Origin: Archangium violaceum Cb vi76
GTDB taxonomy: Bacteria; Myxococcota; Myxococcia; Myxococcales; Myxococcaceae
Assembly (NCBI RefSeq): GCF_000733295.1
Contig: NZ_JPMI01000136.1
Coordinates: 16,201-80,200 of the forward strand
Direction of reading: 5' to 3'
DNA: 64,000 nt
The notes beneath the pieces were generated by a model. That model worked only from the letters and a program-made list of their open reading frames with translations, had not been told where the DNA came from and made no database searches. The translations under genes were made by a program, and so were the position numbers. Position 1 is the stretch's first letter. Each line of letters starts with the position of its first letter. This document shows, in pieces, positions 43,774 through 52,278 of the stretch.

Positions 43774-44679
43774 CTACTCCGCGCGAAGCGAGCGCAGGAA
43801 CTGCTTCACATCATCGACGAAGCGTTGGGGCAGCTCGACGTGGGGGGCATGGCCGGTCTCCGTGTAGAGCACGAGGGAGGCGCCAGGCAGGGCCTGGGCG
43901 AGGGCCTGCTGCTCGGCGACGGAGAAGAACCCATCACGGTCGCCGCCGACGACGAGAGTGGGGACGGAGATGTCGCGGAGACGGGCGGAGTGGTCCTCGG
44001 CGATGAGGCCGTCGAGTGCGGCCTTCCAGACGCGAGCGGGGACCTTGAGGCTCTCGGAGACGGCGGTGTCGAGGAAGGAGGGGGGAATGGGGCGGTAGAA
44101 GGTGCCGGCCTGGAATTCGCGGACGAAGGCGGGGTCGATGGGCTCGGAGAGGGTGTCCACGACGGACTTCAGCTCGGCGGCGACGGCGTTGTCATGGACG
44201 GTGGGGGCCGAGCCGATGAGGACGAGGGCCTGGACGCGCTGGGGGTGCTCGAGGGCGACCTGCTGGGCGATGAAGCTGCCCATGGAGTGGCCGACGAGGA
44301 CGGCGCGCTGGATGCCCTGGGAGTCGAGGAAGGCGGCGACATCGGAGGCGAAGTCGGATGGGGAGTAGCAGCAGTCGGGGCGGGAGGAGTCCCCATGGCC
44401 GCGCTGGTCGAGCGCGTAGACGTGGAAGTTCCTGGGGAGGAGGGGGAGGACGCGCTCGAAGGAGAGATACGAGTCGGTGTAGCCGTGGAGGAGGACGAGG
44501 ACGGGATCGTCGTGACGGCCCTGCTCGACGTAGTGCATGCGGACGCCGGTGGAGAGCTGGACGGAGGCGTGGCGGAAGGAAGAAGCGGCCTCGGAAGCGA
44601 GCGCGGGGGTCTGGCTGGCACGAGCACCGCAGGCGAGCAGGGCCGTGGAGACGATCATCAGGACGACATGAATCTTCAT
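43774..44679 (-). CDS. Alpha/beta hydrolase lipoprotein
   Basis: This 301-residue protein has a lipobox LLAC in its signal peptide and an alpha/beta hydrolase fold. The visible catalytic residues are the nucleophile Ser in GHSMGS (about residue 133), an Asp in GGDRDGF and His in TGHAPH; HGYTDSY gives the oxyanion hole. It likely acts as an esterase or peptidase at a membrane surface. The substrate is unknown. The transporter gene follows it downstream on the same strand, 105 bases from its end. Confidence 0.85.
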   Translation of the reverse strand: MKIHVVLMIVSTALLACGARASQTPALASEAASSFRHASVQLSTGVRMHYVEQGRHDDPVLVLLHGYTDSYLSFERVLPLLPRNFHVYALDQRGHGDSSRPDCCYSPSDFASDVAAFLDSQGIQRAVLVGHSMGSFIAQQVALEHPQRVQALVLIGSAPTVHDNAVAAELKSVVDTLSEPIDPAFVREFQAGTFYRPIPPSFLDTAVSESLKVPARVWKAALDGLIAEDHSARLRDISVPTLVVGGDRDGFFSVAEQQALAQALPGASLVLYTETGHAPHVELPQRFVDDVKQFLRSLRAE

Positions 44680-44692
44680 GGGTTCCTCAACT

Positions 44693-44734
44693 CATCTCCC
44701 TCTCCCCTCGGGAGAGGGTTGGGGTGAGGGTATC
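44693..44734. repeat. Palindromic intergenic repeat
   Basis: CCCTCTCCC and GGGAGAGGG form a hairpin with a three-base loop, followed by TTGGGGTGAGGGTAT. The same element occurs at 47070, 50630 and, in reverse, at 63931. It lies here between divergent genes, so it is not simply a terminator. Confidence 0.75.
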
Positions 44735-44829
44735 TCGGGTCCCGGAATCCCCCCGTGTAACCTTTTCGAGCCCCCCGTCGTGGTCCCTGTGAGGCCGAGA
44801 GAAATCGGCTCGGAAACAGGGAGCGGACG

Positions 44830-46113
44830 ATGAAGAAGAAGACGGACGTGGTGGTGGTGGGAGGGGGGCTGGGCGGGCTGGCGGTGGCCGTGCTGCTGGC
44901 GCGAGGGGGGAAGAAGGTGACGCTGCTGGAGAAGTCGAAGCACCTGGGGGGCCGGGCGCACACGACGGAGGTGGAGGGCTACCACTTCAACCTGGGGCCA
45001 CACGCGCTGTACCTGGGAGGAGCGGCGGGGCGGGTGCTGGGGAAGCTGGGAGTGCCGCTGCCGGGAAGGAGCCCGGGGGAGGGCAGCTTCGCGCTGAGAG
45101 GGAATCGGCTGCACGCGATGCCGGCGGGAGCGGTGTCGTTGCTGATGACGGATCTGCTGGGAGCGGCGGGCAAGCTGGAGTTCGGGCGGGTGATGACGGG
45201 CCTGCTGAAGACGGAGGCCGGGGAGCTGGAGGGCCGGAGCGTGAGCGGGTGGCTGGACGAGCACGTGACGAGGGCGGAGGTGCGCGAGGTGATGGAGGCC
45301 TTCTTCCGGGTGTCGACGTACTGCGCGGACACGAGCGCGATGGCGGCGGACGTGGCGGTGGAGCAGTTCCAGCTGGCGAGGAAGGGGGTGCGCTACCTCG
45401 ACGGAGGCTGGAGCGGGCTGGTGCGAGCGCTGGCGGGGATGGCGGGGGAGGCGGGAGTGGAGGTGGTGGGCTCGGCGAAGGTGGAGTCGGTGGTGAGGGA
45501 AGCGGGAGGGATACAGGACCGGGTGCGAGGCGTGCGGCTGGCGGACGGAACGGAATACGAGGCGGAGGCGGTGGTGGTGGCGGGAGGGCCGAGGGACGTG
45601 GCGGCGCTGTTGCCGGGGGACGAGGTGGTGGCGGGGTGGGCGGCGGAGGCGAAGCCGGTGAAGGCGGCGACGCTGGACGTGGGGCTGTCGAAGCTGCCGA
45701 AGCCGAGGGCGCTGTTCGCGTTGGGGACGGACCGGCCGTGGTACGTGTCGGTGCACTCGGCGTTCGCGAAGCTGGCGCCGGAGGGGGGCGCGATGGTGCA
45801 CGTGGCGAAGTACCTCGGGGGCGCGGAGGACTCGGCGGACGAGGCGGAGCTGGAGGGGGTGCTGGACGTGCTGCAGCCGGGGTGGAGGGCGCACGTGGTG
45901 ACGAAGCGCTGCCTGCCGGGGCTGACGGTGATGAACGCGCTGCCGACGAGGAGCCTGGAGAAGAGGCCGGGGCCGCGGGTGGATCACGTGCGAGGGCTGT
46001 ACGTGGTGGGGGACTGGGTGGGGCGGGAGGGGCTGCTGGTGGACGCGTCGTTGGCGAGCGCGGAGACGGTGTCACGGCTGCTGGGCACGGAGGCGGGAGC
46101 GCGAGCGGCATGA
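44830..46113 (+). CDS. FAD-dependent oxidoreductase, phytoene desaturase-like
   Basis: This 427-residue flavoprotein begins with the FAD/NAD-binding motif VVGGGLGGLAVA followed by LLEKSKHLGGRA, typical of the amine oxidase/phytoene desaturase group. GLYVVGDWVGREG at the C-terminus closes the FAD site. The substrate is unknown; this group usually acts on carotenoids, amines or porphyrinogens. It overlaps the following sigma factor gene by four bases (ATGA), so the two are made together. ECF41-type sigma factors are commonly encoded with an oxidoreductase that belongs to their regulon. Confidence 0.85.
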   Translation: MKKKTDVVVVGGGLGGLAVAVLLARGGKKVTLLEKSKHLGGRAHTTEVEGYHFNLGPHALYLGGAAGRVLGKLGVPLPGRSPGEGSFALRGNRLHAMPAGAVSLLMTDLLGAAGKLEFGRVMTGLLKTEAGELEGRSVSGWLDEHVTRAEVREVMEAFFRVSTYCADTSAMAADVAVEQFQLARKGVRYLDGGWSGLVRALAGMAGEAGVEVVGSAKVESVVREAGGIQDRVRGVRLADGTEYEAEAVVVAGGPRDVAALLPGDEVVAGWAAEAKPVKAATLDVGLSKLPKPRALFALGTDRPWYVSVHSAFAKLAPEGGAMVHVAKYLGGAEDSADEAELEGVLDVLQPGWRAHVVTKRCLPGLTVMNALPTRSLEKRPGPRVDHVRGLYVVGDWVGREGLLVDASLASAETVSRLLGTEAGARAA

Positions 46114-47045
46114 AGCAGACGGCACACGAGGCGCTGGAGCGTGCGGCGCGGGAGCACGAGAAGTTCCTCTGGGGCCTGTGCTACCGGATGACGGGGGTGT
46201 CGGCGGACGCGGACGAGCTGGTGCAGGAGACGTACGCGAGGGCGCTGACCGCTCCGCCGGGGAGGCTGGAGGAGGTGCGCCCGTGGCTGACGCGGGTGGC
46301 GATGAACCTGGCGAGGGACAGGCTGAGGAGGAGGAAGCGGGAGGGGTACGTGGGCCCGTGGCTGCCCTCGCCGGTGGAGACGGGGGAGGAGGCGGTGGCG
46401 GCGGTGGAGGCGGAGTTGCCGGGGGGAGGGACGACGGAGGGCCGCTACGAGCTATTGGAGAGCGTGTCGTACGCGTTCCTGCTGGCGTTGGAGGCGCTGA
46501 CGCCGAGACAGCGGGCGGTGCTGTTGCTGAGGGACGTGTTCGACTACTCGGGGCGGGAGGTGGGGGAGTGCCTGGGGATGAGCGAGACGAACGTGAAGGT
46601 GACGCACCACCGGGCGAGGCAGGCGATGGCGAGCTACGACCGGGCGAGGTGCCTGCCGACGAAGGCGTTGCAGGAGCGGACGAGGGAGGTGCTGGTGGGC
46701 TTCCTGGGGGCGCTGGCGTCTGGGGACGTGGAGGCGGCGGAGGCGTTGCTGGCGGAGCCGGTGAGGGCGCTATCGGACGGGGCGGGCGAGACGTACGCGG
46801 CGCGGTTGCCGGTGGTGGGGCTGAAGAGGGTGTCGCTCTTCTACCGGCGGGTGCAGGAGATGCGAGGAGCGCCGGACGTGGTGGAGCTGAGGATGTTCAA
46901 CGGCCTGCCGGCGGTGGTGGCCGAGTGGAGGCACGGTCCGCCGCGATTGCCGACGCGGATGGTCATCCGGGTGGAGCTCGACGCGGAGGGAAGAATCGCG
47001 GAGGTGCACTCGGTGCTGGCGAGCCGCAAGCTGGAGGGCCTATAG
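46110..47045 (+). CDS. ECF41-type RNA polymerase sigma factor
   Basis: This 311-residue sigma factor has region 2 at about 15-80 (LCYRMTGVSADADELVQETY), the family mark WLPSPVET between the regions, and region 4 at about 130-180 (LTPRQRAVLLLRDVFDYSG). The last 110 residues are a SnoaL-like domain that in ECF41 factors controls activity in place of an anti-sigma protein. It starts inside the end of the oxidoreductase gene. The likely target promoters would include the one for this operon, which is not tested here. Confidence 0.88.
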   Translation: MKQTAHEALERAAREHEKFLWGLCYRMTGVSADADELVQETYARALTAPPGRLEEVRPWLTRVAMNLARDRLRRRKREGYVGPWLPSPVETGEEAVAAVEAELPGGGTTEGRYELLESVSYAFLLALEALTPRQRAVLLLRDVFDYSGREVGECLGMSETNVKVTHHRARQAMASYDRARCLPTKALQERTREVLVGFLGALASGDVEAAEALLAEPVRALSDGAGETYAARLPVVGLKRVSLFYRRVQEMRGAPDVVELRMFNGLPAVVAEWRHGPPRLPTRMVIRVELDAEGRIAEVHSVLASRKLEGL

Positions 47046-47069
47046 AAAGAAACCCACTGCGCCCAATCA

Positions 47070-47170
47070 CCCCTCGCCCCCCGGGAGAGGGACGGGGTGA
47101 GGGTATCCGGGCCGCGAGTTGAGCCCGTGTAAACCCCCTCTCCCTCTGGGAGAGGGTTGGGGTGAGGGTC
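47070..47170. repeat. Composite palindromic repeat, two hairpins
   Basis: Two related hairpins lie in line: CCCCCCGGGAGAGGG followed by ACGGGGTGAGGGTATCCGG, then about 30 bases including GTTGAGCCCGTGTAAA, then CCCTCTCCCTCTGGGAGAGGG and TTGGGGTGAGGG. The same two-part arrangement, inverted, is at 63931-64000. It lies between convergent genes. Confidence 0.75.
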
Positions 47171-47193
47171 AGTCACCCCGAATCTCGAGAAAC

Positions 47194-48039
47194 CTACCGG
47201 ACCTGCGGCTGAACTCCGGCACCCGAGCCGACGGAGGGAGAATCCTTCCGTTCAGGCGCGTGCCACCTGGCCAGTCCATAAACCCCGAAGGCAATCAGCG
47301 CGAAGCACCCGAACTGAGCGGGCGTCAGGCCGAAGTACCGTGCATCGACATACGAGAGGTCGGTGGCGCGGAGGGAGTCGAAGAAGAACCGCCCACAGGC
47401 GTACAGAATGGAGAGCAGGGGAAGCAGTCGGCCGCGGAGCGCCCCGGCGTTGCGCAGCAGCAGCAGCAGTCCGGAGATGGCGAAGAGGAAGGCGGCGTCA
47501 TACATGCCGAGGTCGTGGCGGGGCCCGAGGGGGAGGGGGAAGTCGACGGCGAGGAAGAAGTCGGTGCGGACGCCGGGGTGGTCATGGACGGCGAAGCAGC
47601 CGAGGCGGGCGATGGCCCAGCCGGGGGCGACGGAGAGGGCGAAGGCGTCGGCGTAGTCGCGGAAGCGCAGCTTGCGGACCTTGAAGAAGACGACGGCGGC
47701 GAGGATGCCGCCAATCAGCCCGCCGAAGGACGACAGCCCATCCCACACCTTGAAGATCTGGAAGGGGCTCTTGGAGAGCTCCTCGGGGTGGTAGGCGAAG
47801 AGGTGGAAGAGGTGTCCGACGACGACACCCACACCGACACCCCAGGGGGCGTAATCGGCGAGGGGGTTGGAGTCGAGGCCCTCGCGCTCGGCGTGGCGGG
47901 TGAGCATGCGGGCGGCGAAGAGGACGCCGAGTGCCACGAAGATGCCGAAGGGCTCGAGGGTGAAGGGGCCGAGCGGGATGGAAGGCGGTTTGATGTAGGG
48001 AATCAAGAGTCTCTCCGGCGGGCGGACGGGAACAGCCAT
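47194..48039 (-). CDS. Lgt-like prolipoprotein diacylglyceryl transferase family protein
   Basis: The likely start is ATG 48039 (MAVPVRPPERL), giving 281 residues; ATG 48054 is also possible. The protein has about seven membrane helices. The family signature IARLGCFAVHDHPG matches the Lgt site GRxGNF, but Cys replaces the usual Asn, and GRFFFDSLR corresponds to the late Arg segment. Lgt attaches the lipid to the Cys of prelipoproteins, of which this window encodes many. The Asn-to-Cys change may mean a paralogue with another role. A second, standard Lgt elsewhere in the genome would be expected. Confidence 0.75.
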   Translation of the reverse strand: MAVPVRPPERLLIPYIKPPSIPLGPFTLEPFGIFVALGVLFAARMLTRHAEREGLDSNPLADYAPWGVGVGVVVGHLFHLFAYHPEELSKSPFQIFKVWDGLSSFGGLIGGILAAVVFFKVRKLRFRDYADAFALSVAPGWAIARLGCFAVHDHPGVRTDFFLAVDFPLPLGPRHDLGMYDAAFLFAISGLLLLLRNAGALRGRLLPLLSILYACGRFFFDSLRATDLSYVDARYFGLTPAQFGCFALIAFGVYGLARWHAPERKDSPSVGSGAGVQPQVR

Positions 48040-48454
48040 AGTCCGCCTTGCCATCGGGTGGCGAACAAATGTGGGGGGTGGGGTGCTTCCCCCGGGTTCA
48101 ACCCCAGGAGCAGGCGGGCGAGCGCAATCTCCCCAGCGGACACTCCGTGCGGCCGCTATTTTCCAGCCTGTCGCGACTCGTATTACGCTTCCCCGGAGTG
48201 AATGGTTTCCGGTTTCGTACGTTGTGACCGTCATCCACTGGAACACACGGGGGGCCGATGGCGTCCAGAGCGGGGATGCCCGGGATTCATGTCAGGGGGG
48301 GCCGCTCTAGTCACACTGTGAGCCGACGGTGTGGAGAAGGGCGGTGTGACGGAGGACGGTGTCCCACCTCGGCTCCGAGAGGGGACGGCCGCAGCCAGGC
48401 CGTGGCCACCGGGCAGTCCGTGCAGTCGGTATCGATTAAAGGAGCGAACCCATC
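48040..48454. other. Intergenic region between lgt-like and popC-like genes
   Basis: This 415-base gap separates two divergent genes, so promoters for both should lie here. I see a ribosome site (AAAGGAG, 48438-48444) for the protease gene and a weak inverted repeat CACAC/GTGTG at 48312-48333. No coding sequence or clear promoter boxes stand out. Confidence 0.5.
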
Positions 48455-49873
48455 ATGAAGTCCTACCTCCTGGTTCCGAAGGAGTCGATCGAGACCCACG
48501 CCCATCCCGGCGTGCGGGGCACGGAGCAGGGAGAGCGCGTCCTGCAGCGCACCACCGCCCTTCAGTTCATGATCAGCGGACGGGCGCCGGACATGCTGCG
48601 CAGCCTCGGGATGCGCTCCGCCACGCTGCCCGGGCGTCTGCCCGAGGTGAGCAAGCCTCCCACCGCGGCGAAGAAGAAGACGGCGAAGGGCCGCGGCCGC
48701 AAGAACGAAGTCCAGGTGGCGGTGAACAACGACGGCCCGGTGATGGAGCCGCCGACGGCCTCGGAGGTGGGCACCTACCGCCACATGCCGCTCATTGGCG
48801 CGACCATGGCGCACTTCACCTCGGAGCAGGCCGAGCGTGTGGCCAAGGAGGAGCTGGGGCGCGACTTCGAGTTCATCCCGGACACGGTGCAGCTCACCTT
48901 CCCGGGCCCGGTGTCCGCGGGGCAGCTCGGCCCGCGCAACCAGGGCCTGTCCTCGCTCGTCAACCGCGAGTGGCCCGAGGAGTGCGGCGTCAACTCCGCC
49001 CACGCCCAGGGGATTAAAGGCGCGGGCGTGATGCTCGGCATCCTCGACACCGGCGTGGACGCGGATCATCCCGAGCACCAGAACCGCCTCATCCAGTTCC
49101 GCTACGTCTCGCTCTTCCCCAACTCGCCGCACAACCCGGCGCGTGACGTGCGCGGCTTCGACCCGGATGGGCACGGCACGCACGTGGCGGGCATCGCCGC
49201 CGGCCAGTACCACGGCGTGGCGCCCGAGGTGGACCTCTACGTCGCTTCCGTCATCGAGTCCGAAAGCATACGGACGAGCCTGGGCCGTGTAGCCGCCGGC
49301 ATGGAATGGCTGCTACACCAGTTCTCACGTCCTGAGAACGCCACCCGTCCCGCGGTGGTGAACATGTCCCTGGGGTTCCCCGTGCAACCGCCTCAAGGTG
49401 TCAGCGACATGGAGTACCGCCTCAACATCCGCGCGCTGCAGACGCTGCTGCGCCGGCTGGTGGACTCCAACGTCCTGCCCATCGTGGCGGCCGGCAATGG
49501 AGGCGCTGGGACGGCTGGTTACCCAGCGGCCTTCCCGGAGGCCCTGGCCGTGGGGGCGGTCGACTTCTCGCGGCGGGTGGCCAGCTTTTCGGCCAGCGGC
49601 GTGGTGAATCAGCGATCTGTTCCCGACGTGATGGGTTATGGCGTGAACGTCTACTCGAGCACAGAACGAAGGTGTAACAACCAGGCGTTCTATGAACGAA
49701 TGAGCGGAACGAGCATGGCCGCCCCTTACGTCGCGGGACTCGCCGCGCTATATCGCTGCCGTTCCCCGGACTTGACGGCACTTGAAGTCAGGGATTTGAT
49801 TCTGGACAATGTGCTGAAGCTGCCCAAGACGCCTTCTGGGCGCGCGGGCAGGGGTCTGGCGGTCTACAAGTGA
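48455..49873 (+). CDS. popC: Subtilisin-like protease, PopC-like
   Basis: The 472-residue protein is an S8 protease with the complete triad: Asp in ILDTGVDADH (about residue 199), His in DGHGTHVAG (about 244) and Ser in SGTSMAAP (about 418); the oxyanion Asn is in AAGNGG. There is no signal peptide and no ordinary propeptide. Size, lack of signal and the small gene 55 bases downstream match PopC of Myxococcus xanthus, which is held inactive by PopD, secreted on starvation, and cleaves the p25 CsgA protein to make the C-signal for development. The match is by family knowledge, not alignment. Confidence 0.75.
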   Translation: MKSYLLVPKESIETHAHPGVRGTEQGERVLQRTTALQFMISGRAPDMLRSLGMRSATLPGRLPEVSKPPTAAKKKTAKGRGRKNEVQVAVNNDGPVMEPPTASEVGTYRHMPLIGATMAHFTSEQAERVAKEELGRDFEFIPDTVQLTFPGPVSAGQLGPRNQGLSSLVNREWPEECGVNSAHAQGIKGAGVMLGILDTGVDADHPEHQNRLIQFRYVSLFPNSPHNPARDVRGFDPDGHGTHVAGIAAGQYHGVAPEVDLYVASVIESESIRTSLGRVAAGMEWLLHQFSRPENATRPAVVNMSLGFPVQPPQGVSDMEYRLNIRALQTLLRRLVDSNVLPIVAAGNGGAGTAGYPAAFPEALAVGAVDFSRRVASFSASGVVNQRSVPDVMGYGVNVYSSTERRCNNQAFYERMSGTSMAAPYVAGLAALYRCRSPDLTALEVRDLILDNVLKLPKTPSGRAGRGLAVYK

Positions 49874-49928
49874 TGGCGGCTACCAGGGCCGGCGGCGGGT
49901 CAGCGCCGGGCCTGCGGGAGGATGCAGG

Positions 49929-50327
49929 ATGAGCAGGAAGACAGCCACATCGCCGCGCCGGGCCTCCGGTCGCTTCCCGAAGATCTCCGCGGTCACTCCG
50001 CTGCCGGGCTCTCGCGTGGAGAGCGCGCAGGGGTGGATCGAGGCCATGGTCATGCCCCGGGAGGAGCCCGGAGCGACCTGGCAGCCGTCCATCTCGCGCG
50101 ACCGCTCGCACGTGCACAAGAGCGCGTGTGAGCAGAGCAAGCACTTCCGCGACGCGGTGCTGAACTACCTGCAGGCGCACCACCTCATGGGCGCCGTCAG
50201 ATGGATCAGCGAGCCGGGCTCCACCGAGATGGTGACGCTCTACTGCACGCCCCGCGTGTTGGAGCAGCTCCAGCGCTCGCGCGAATTCGATGCCGGCCGC
50301 ACCGCTGGCCTCGAGATGTACACCTGA
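49929..50327 (+). CDS. popD: Likely PopD-type inhibitor of the upstream protease
   Basis: This 132-residue basic protein has no signal peptide and no familiar enzyme motif. Its second half (HKSACEQSKHFRDAVLNYL, then VTLYCTPRVLEQLQ) is mixed helix and strand. It lies 55 bases after the protease gene on the same strand, the place and size expected for PopD, the cytoplasmic inhibitor and partner of PopC in Myxococcus xanthus. I base the name on gene order and size, so the confidence is lower than for the protease. Confidence 0.6.
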   Translation: MSRKTATSPRRASGRFPKISAVTPLPGSRVESAQGWIEAMVMPREEPGATWQPSISRDRSHVHKSACEQSKHFRDAVLNYLQAHHLMGAVRWISEPGSTEMVTLYCTPRVLEQLQRSREFDAGRTAGLEMYT

Positions 50328-50740
50328 GCCATCCCCTCAGTTGTGACACCTGAGCGGGGCCCGAGGTTCCCCTCGGCGTCGGGACTACCGGACTGCGTGC
50401 GGTTCGCTCGGCTCCCTCGACTCGCGGGGCTCGCTGCCCTGGGTGGGCGTGTCCCGCCTGCCATGCTCGACCTTCCGAGCGTCCCGTCTATTCCCGACTG
50501 GAAATGATTTACTCACTTGACTTCCAAGCGGCAACCCCCTGAACGCCTGTTGCGGTTGCATCTGGGCGAAGAAGTCCCACCTTGCACCCTTTTTTGTTCG
50601 GCGTTGTTGCACGGGCCCCCCCGTGTGCTCCCTCTCCCCCTGGGAGAGGGTTGGGGTGAGGGTATTCCTCCCCCTGTTCCTTGAACGAACGGGCCGGGCG
50701 GATGGGTCTGACCCGGTTCCGCGCCGGCCTGTCCACTCAC
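50328..50740. other. Intergenic region between popD-like and SDR genes
   Basis: This 413-base gap lies between two genes that end towards each other. It contains a copy of the palindromic repeat at 50612-50666 and otherwise no coding sequence that I can support. The segment from 50470 to 50600 is notably less GC-rich than its surroundings, with a TTTTTTG run at 50590. Confidence 0.5.
50612..50666. repeat. Palindromic intergenic repeat
   Basis: CCCTCTCCC (50630) and GGGAGAGGG (50642) form the hairpin, followed by TTGGGGTGAGGGTAT. Just before it ACGGG and CCCGT, also present in the other copies, form a small second hairpin. It lies between convergent genes. Confidence 0.75.
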
Positions 50741-51487
50741 CTACATCGTGAGGCCGCCGTCCACGTCGATGGTGCGGCCGTTGAAGTAGTCGCACTCGAG
50801 GACGAACTTCACCGCCAGCCACAGGTCCTCGGGCAGGCCGATGCGGCCCACGGGGATGTTGGCCACCAGGGCATCGCGGGCCTTCTGGTTCATGCCCTGC
50901 GTCATGGGCGTCTCCACCATGCCGGGGGCCACGGCGCCCACGCGGATGCCGAAGGAGGCGAACTCGCGCGCCCAGGTGAAGGTGTTGGCGGCCAGGGCGG
51001 CCTTGGCGGACACGTAGTTGCTCTGCCCGCGGTTACCGTGCCGGGCAATGGAGCTCATGTTGACGATGACGCCGGGCTTCTGGTCCGTCTGCACCATCTT
51101 CGCCACCACCTCGCGCACCATGAAGGTGGCGCCGGTGAGGTTGACGCCGATGACGGCGTTCCAGTCCGCGGTGGAGAGCTTCTTGATCTCTCCCGTGGTC
51201 CGGTCCTTCTTCACCAGAAGTGAGTCGCGGAGGATGCCGGCGTTGTTGATGAGGCCATTGAGGCCGCCCATGGACTCGTGGGCCCACTGCACGAAGGCGA
51301 TGCAGTCCTCCTCCTTGGACACGTCCAGGCGGCGGCGGTGGATGCCCGCGGGCAGCGCGGCGAGCTTCTCGTCGTTCACGTCGCCCACGGCCACCTGGGC
51401 GCCGGCCTCGTGCAGACGCGTGGCGAAGTGAGCGCCCATGCCCTGGGCGCCGCCCGTGACGATGACCTTCAAGTCCTTGAGCTGCAT
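50741..51487 (-). CDS. Short-chain dehydrogenase/reductase
   Basis: This 248-residue classical SDR has the cofactor motif TGGAQGMG at residue 11, NNAG near 86 and the catalytic Ser...Tyr-x3-Lys as SSIARHG...NYVSAKAA. The C-terminal PEDLWLAVKFVLECDYF and NGRTIDVDGG fit FabG-like enzymes that reduce 3-oxoacyl groups or oxidise 3-hydroxyacyl groups. It diverges from the tetR gene, with an operator-like dyad between them, and the genes beyond tetR encode lipid enzymes, so it probably acts in the same pathway. ATG 51487 is followed by MQLKDLKVIVTGG, a normal start for the family. Confidence 0.87.
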   Translation of the reverse strand: MQLKDLKVIVTGGAQGMGAHFATRLHEAGAQVAVGDVNDEKLAALPAGIHRRRLDVSKEEDCIAFVQWAHESMGGLNGLINNAGILRDSLLVKKDRTTGEIKKLSTADWNAVIGVNLTGATFMVREVVAKMVQTDQKPGVIVNMSSIARHGNRGQSNYVSAKAALAANTFTWAREFASFGIRVGAVAPGMVETPMTQGMNQKARDALVANIPVGRIGLPEDLWLAVKFVLECDYFNGRTIDVDGGLTM

Positions 51488-51504
51488 GCGTTCCCTCTCG
51501 TGAC

Positions 51505-51534
51505 TGACGCAATGCGTTGCATGTTTGTGCGTCA
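51505..51534. promoter_or_regulatory. Operator-like dyad between SDR and tetR
   Basis: TGACGCA (51505-51511) and TGCGTCA (51528-51534) form a perfect inverted repeat across a 16-base centre, and GCAA-TGCG-TTGC lies inside it. It is 18 bases upstream of the SDR start. A TTGACA box at 51552-51557 for the tetR gene follows. The TetR protein is the natural candidate to bind. Confidence 0.5.
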
Positions 51535-51591
51535 GCGATGAATGACGGTTTTTGACAATACCGCGAGGGGAGTGTTACGCAAGGTTGAAAG

Positions 51592-52278
51592 ATGAATCGG
51601 TCTTCAACTTCGGCAGCCGAGCGCCTCGTTCCAGCGACCCCGCGCGGCCAGCGCACGCGCCAGCGTCTGCTGCTGGCGGCGGAGACCGTCTTCGGAGAGA
51701 AGGGCTACGAGCACGCTTCCATCGCGGATATTACCCGGGAGGCGGAAGTGGCGCTGGGAACTTTCTACGTTTATTTCCCGGACAAGCAGTCCATCTTCGT
51801 CGAGGTGGTGGACGAACTGGGCGCGCGGCTGCGCCGGCTCATCGCCGAGGCGGTGAGGGAGTGCGAGGACCGGATTGAAGTGGAGCGCGAGGGCCTGCGC
51901 ACCTTCTTCCAGTTCGTGAGCCGCCACCACAACCTGTACAGGATTGTGAGGCAGGCGGAGTTCGTGGATGAGGCGTGCTACCGGCGCTACTACGACCGTT
52001 TCGCCGAGGGCTACGTGTCGGGCCTGGAGCGGGCCATGGCCAAGGGCGAGGTGCGGCGCATGGACGCGGAGGCGCTGGCCTACTGCCTGATGGGCATTGG
52101 CGACTTCCTGGGCATGCGTTGGGTGCTGTGGGACCGCAAGGGCGGCCTGGAGCACGTGTTGGACACCGCGATGGAGTTCATCCGCCACGGCATGGACGCA
52201 CGTCCGGCCGGGGGTAACACCGGCAGCAAGAAGGGGCCGCGCAAGGTGCGCGCTCCGCGGAGCAAGACGAACCGATGA
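51592..52278 (+). CDS. TetR-family transcription regulator
   Basis: The 228-residue regulator has a TetR helix-turn-helix at about 20-66 (RLLLAAETVFGEKGYEHASI, then VALGTFYVYFPDKQSIF). The C-terminal ligand-binding helices follow, and the tail is basic (KKGPRKVRAPRSKTNR). It overlaps the next gene by four bases (ATGA), so it is the first gene of the lipid operon, and it diverges from the SDR gene. Such a place suggests control of both by an acyl-CoA or similar ligand, which is inferred. Confidence 0.88.
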   Translation: MNRSSTSAAERLVPATPRGQRTRQRLLLAAETVFGEKGYEHASIADITREAEVALGTFYVYFPDKQSIFVEVVDELGARLRRLIAEAVRECEDRIEVEREGLRTFFQFVSRHHNLYRIVRQAEFVDEACYRRYYDRFAEGYVSGLERAMAKGEVRRMDAEALAYCLMGIGDFLGMRWVLWDRKGGLEHVLDTAMEFIRHGMDARPAGGNTGSKKGPRKVRAPRSKTNR

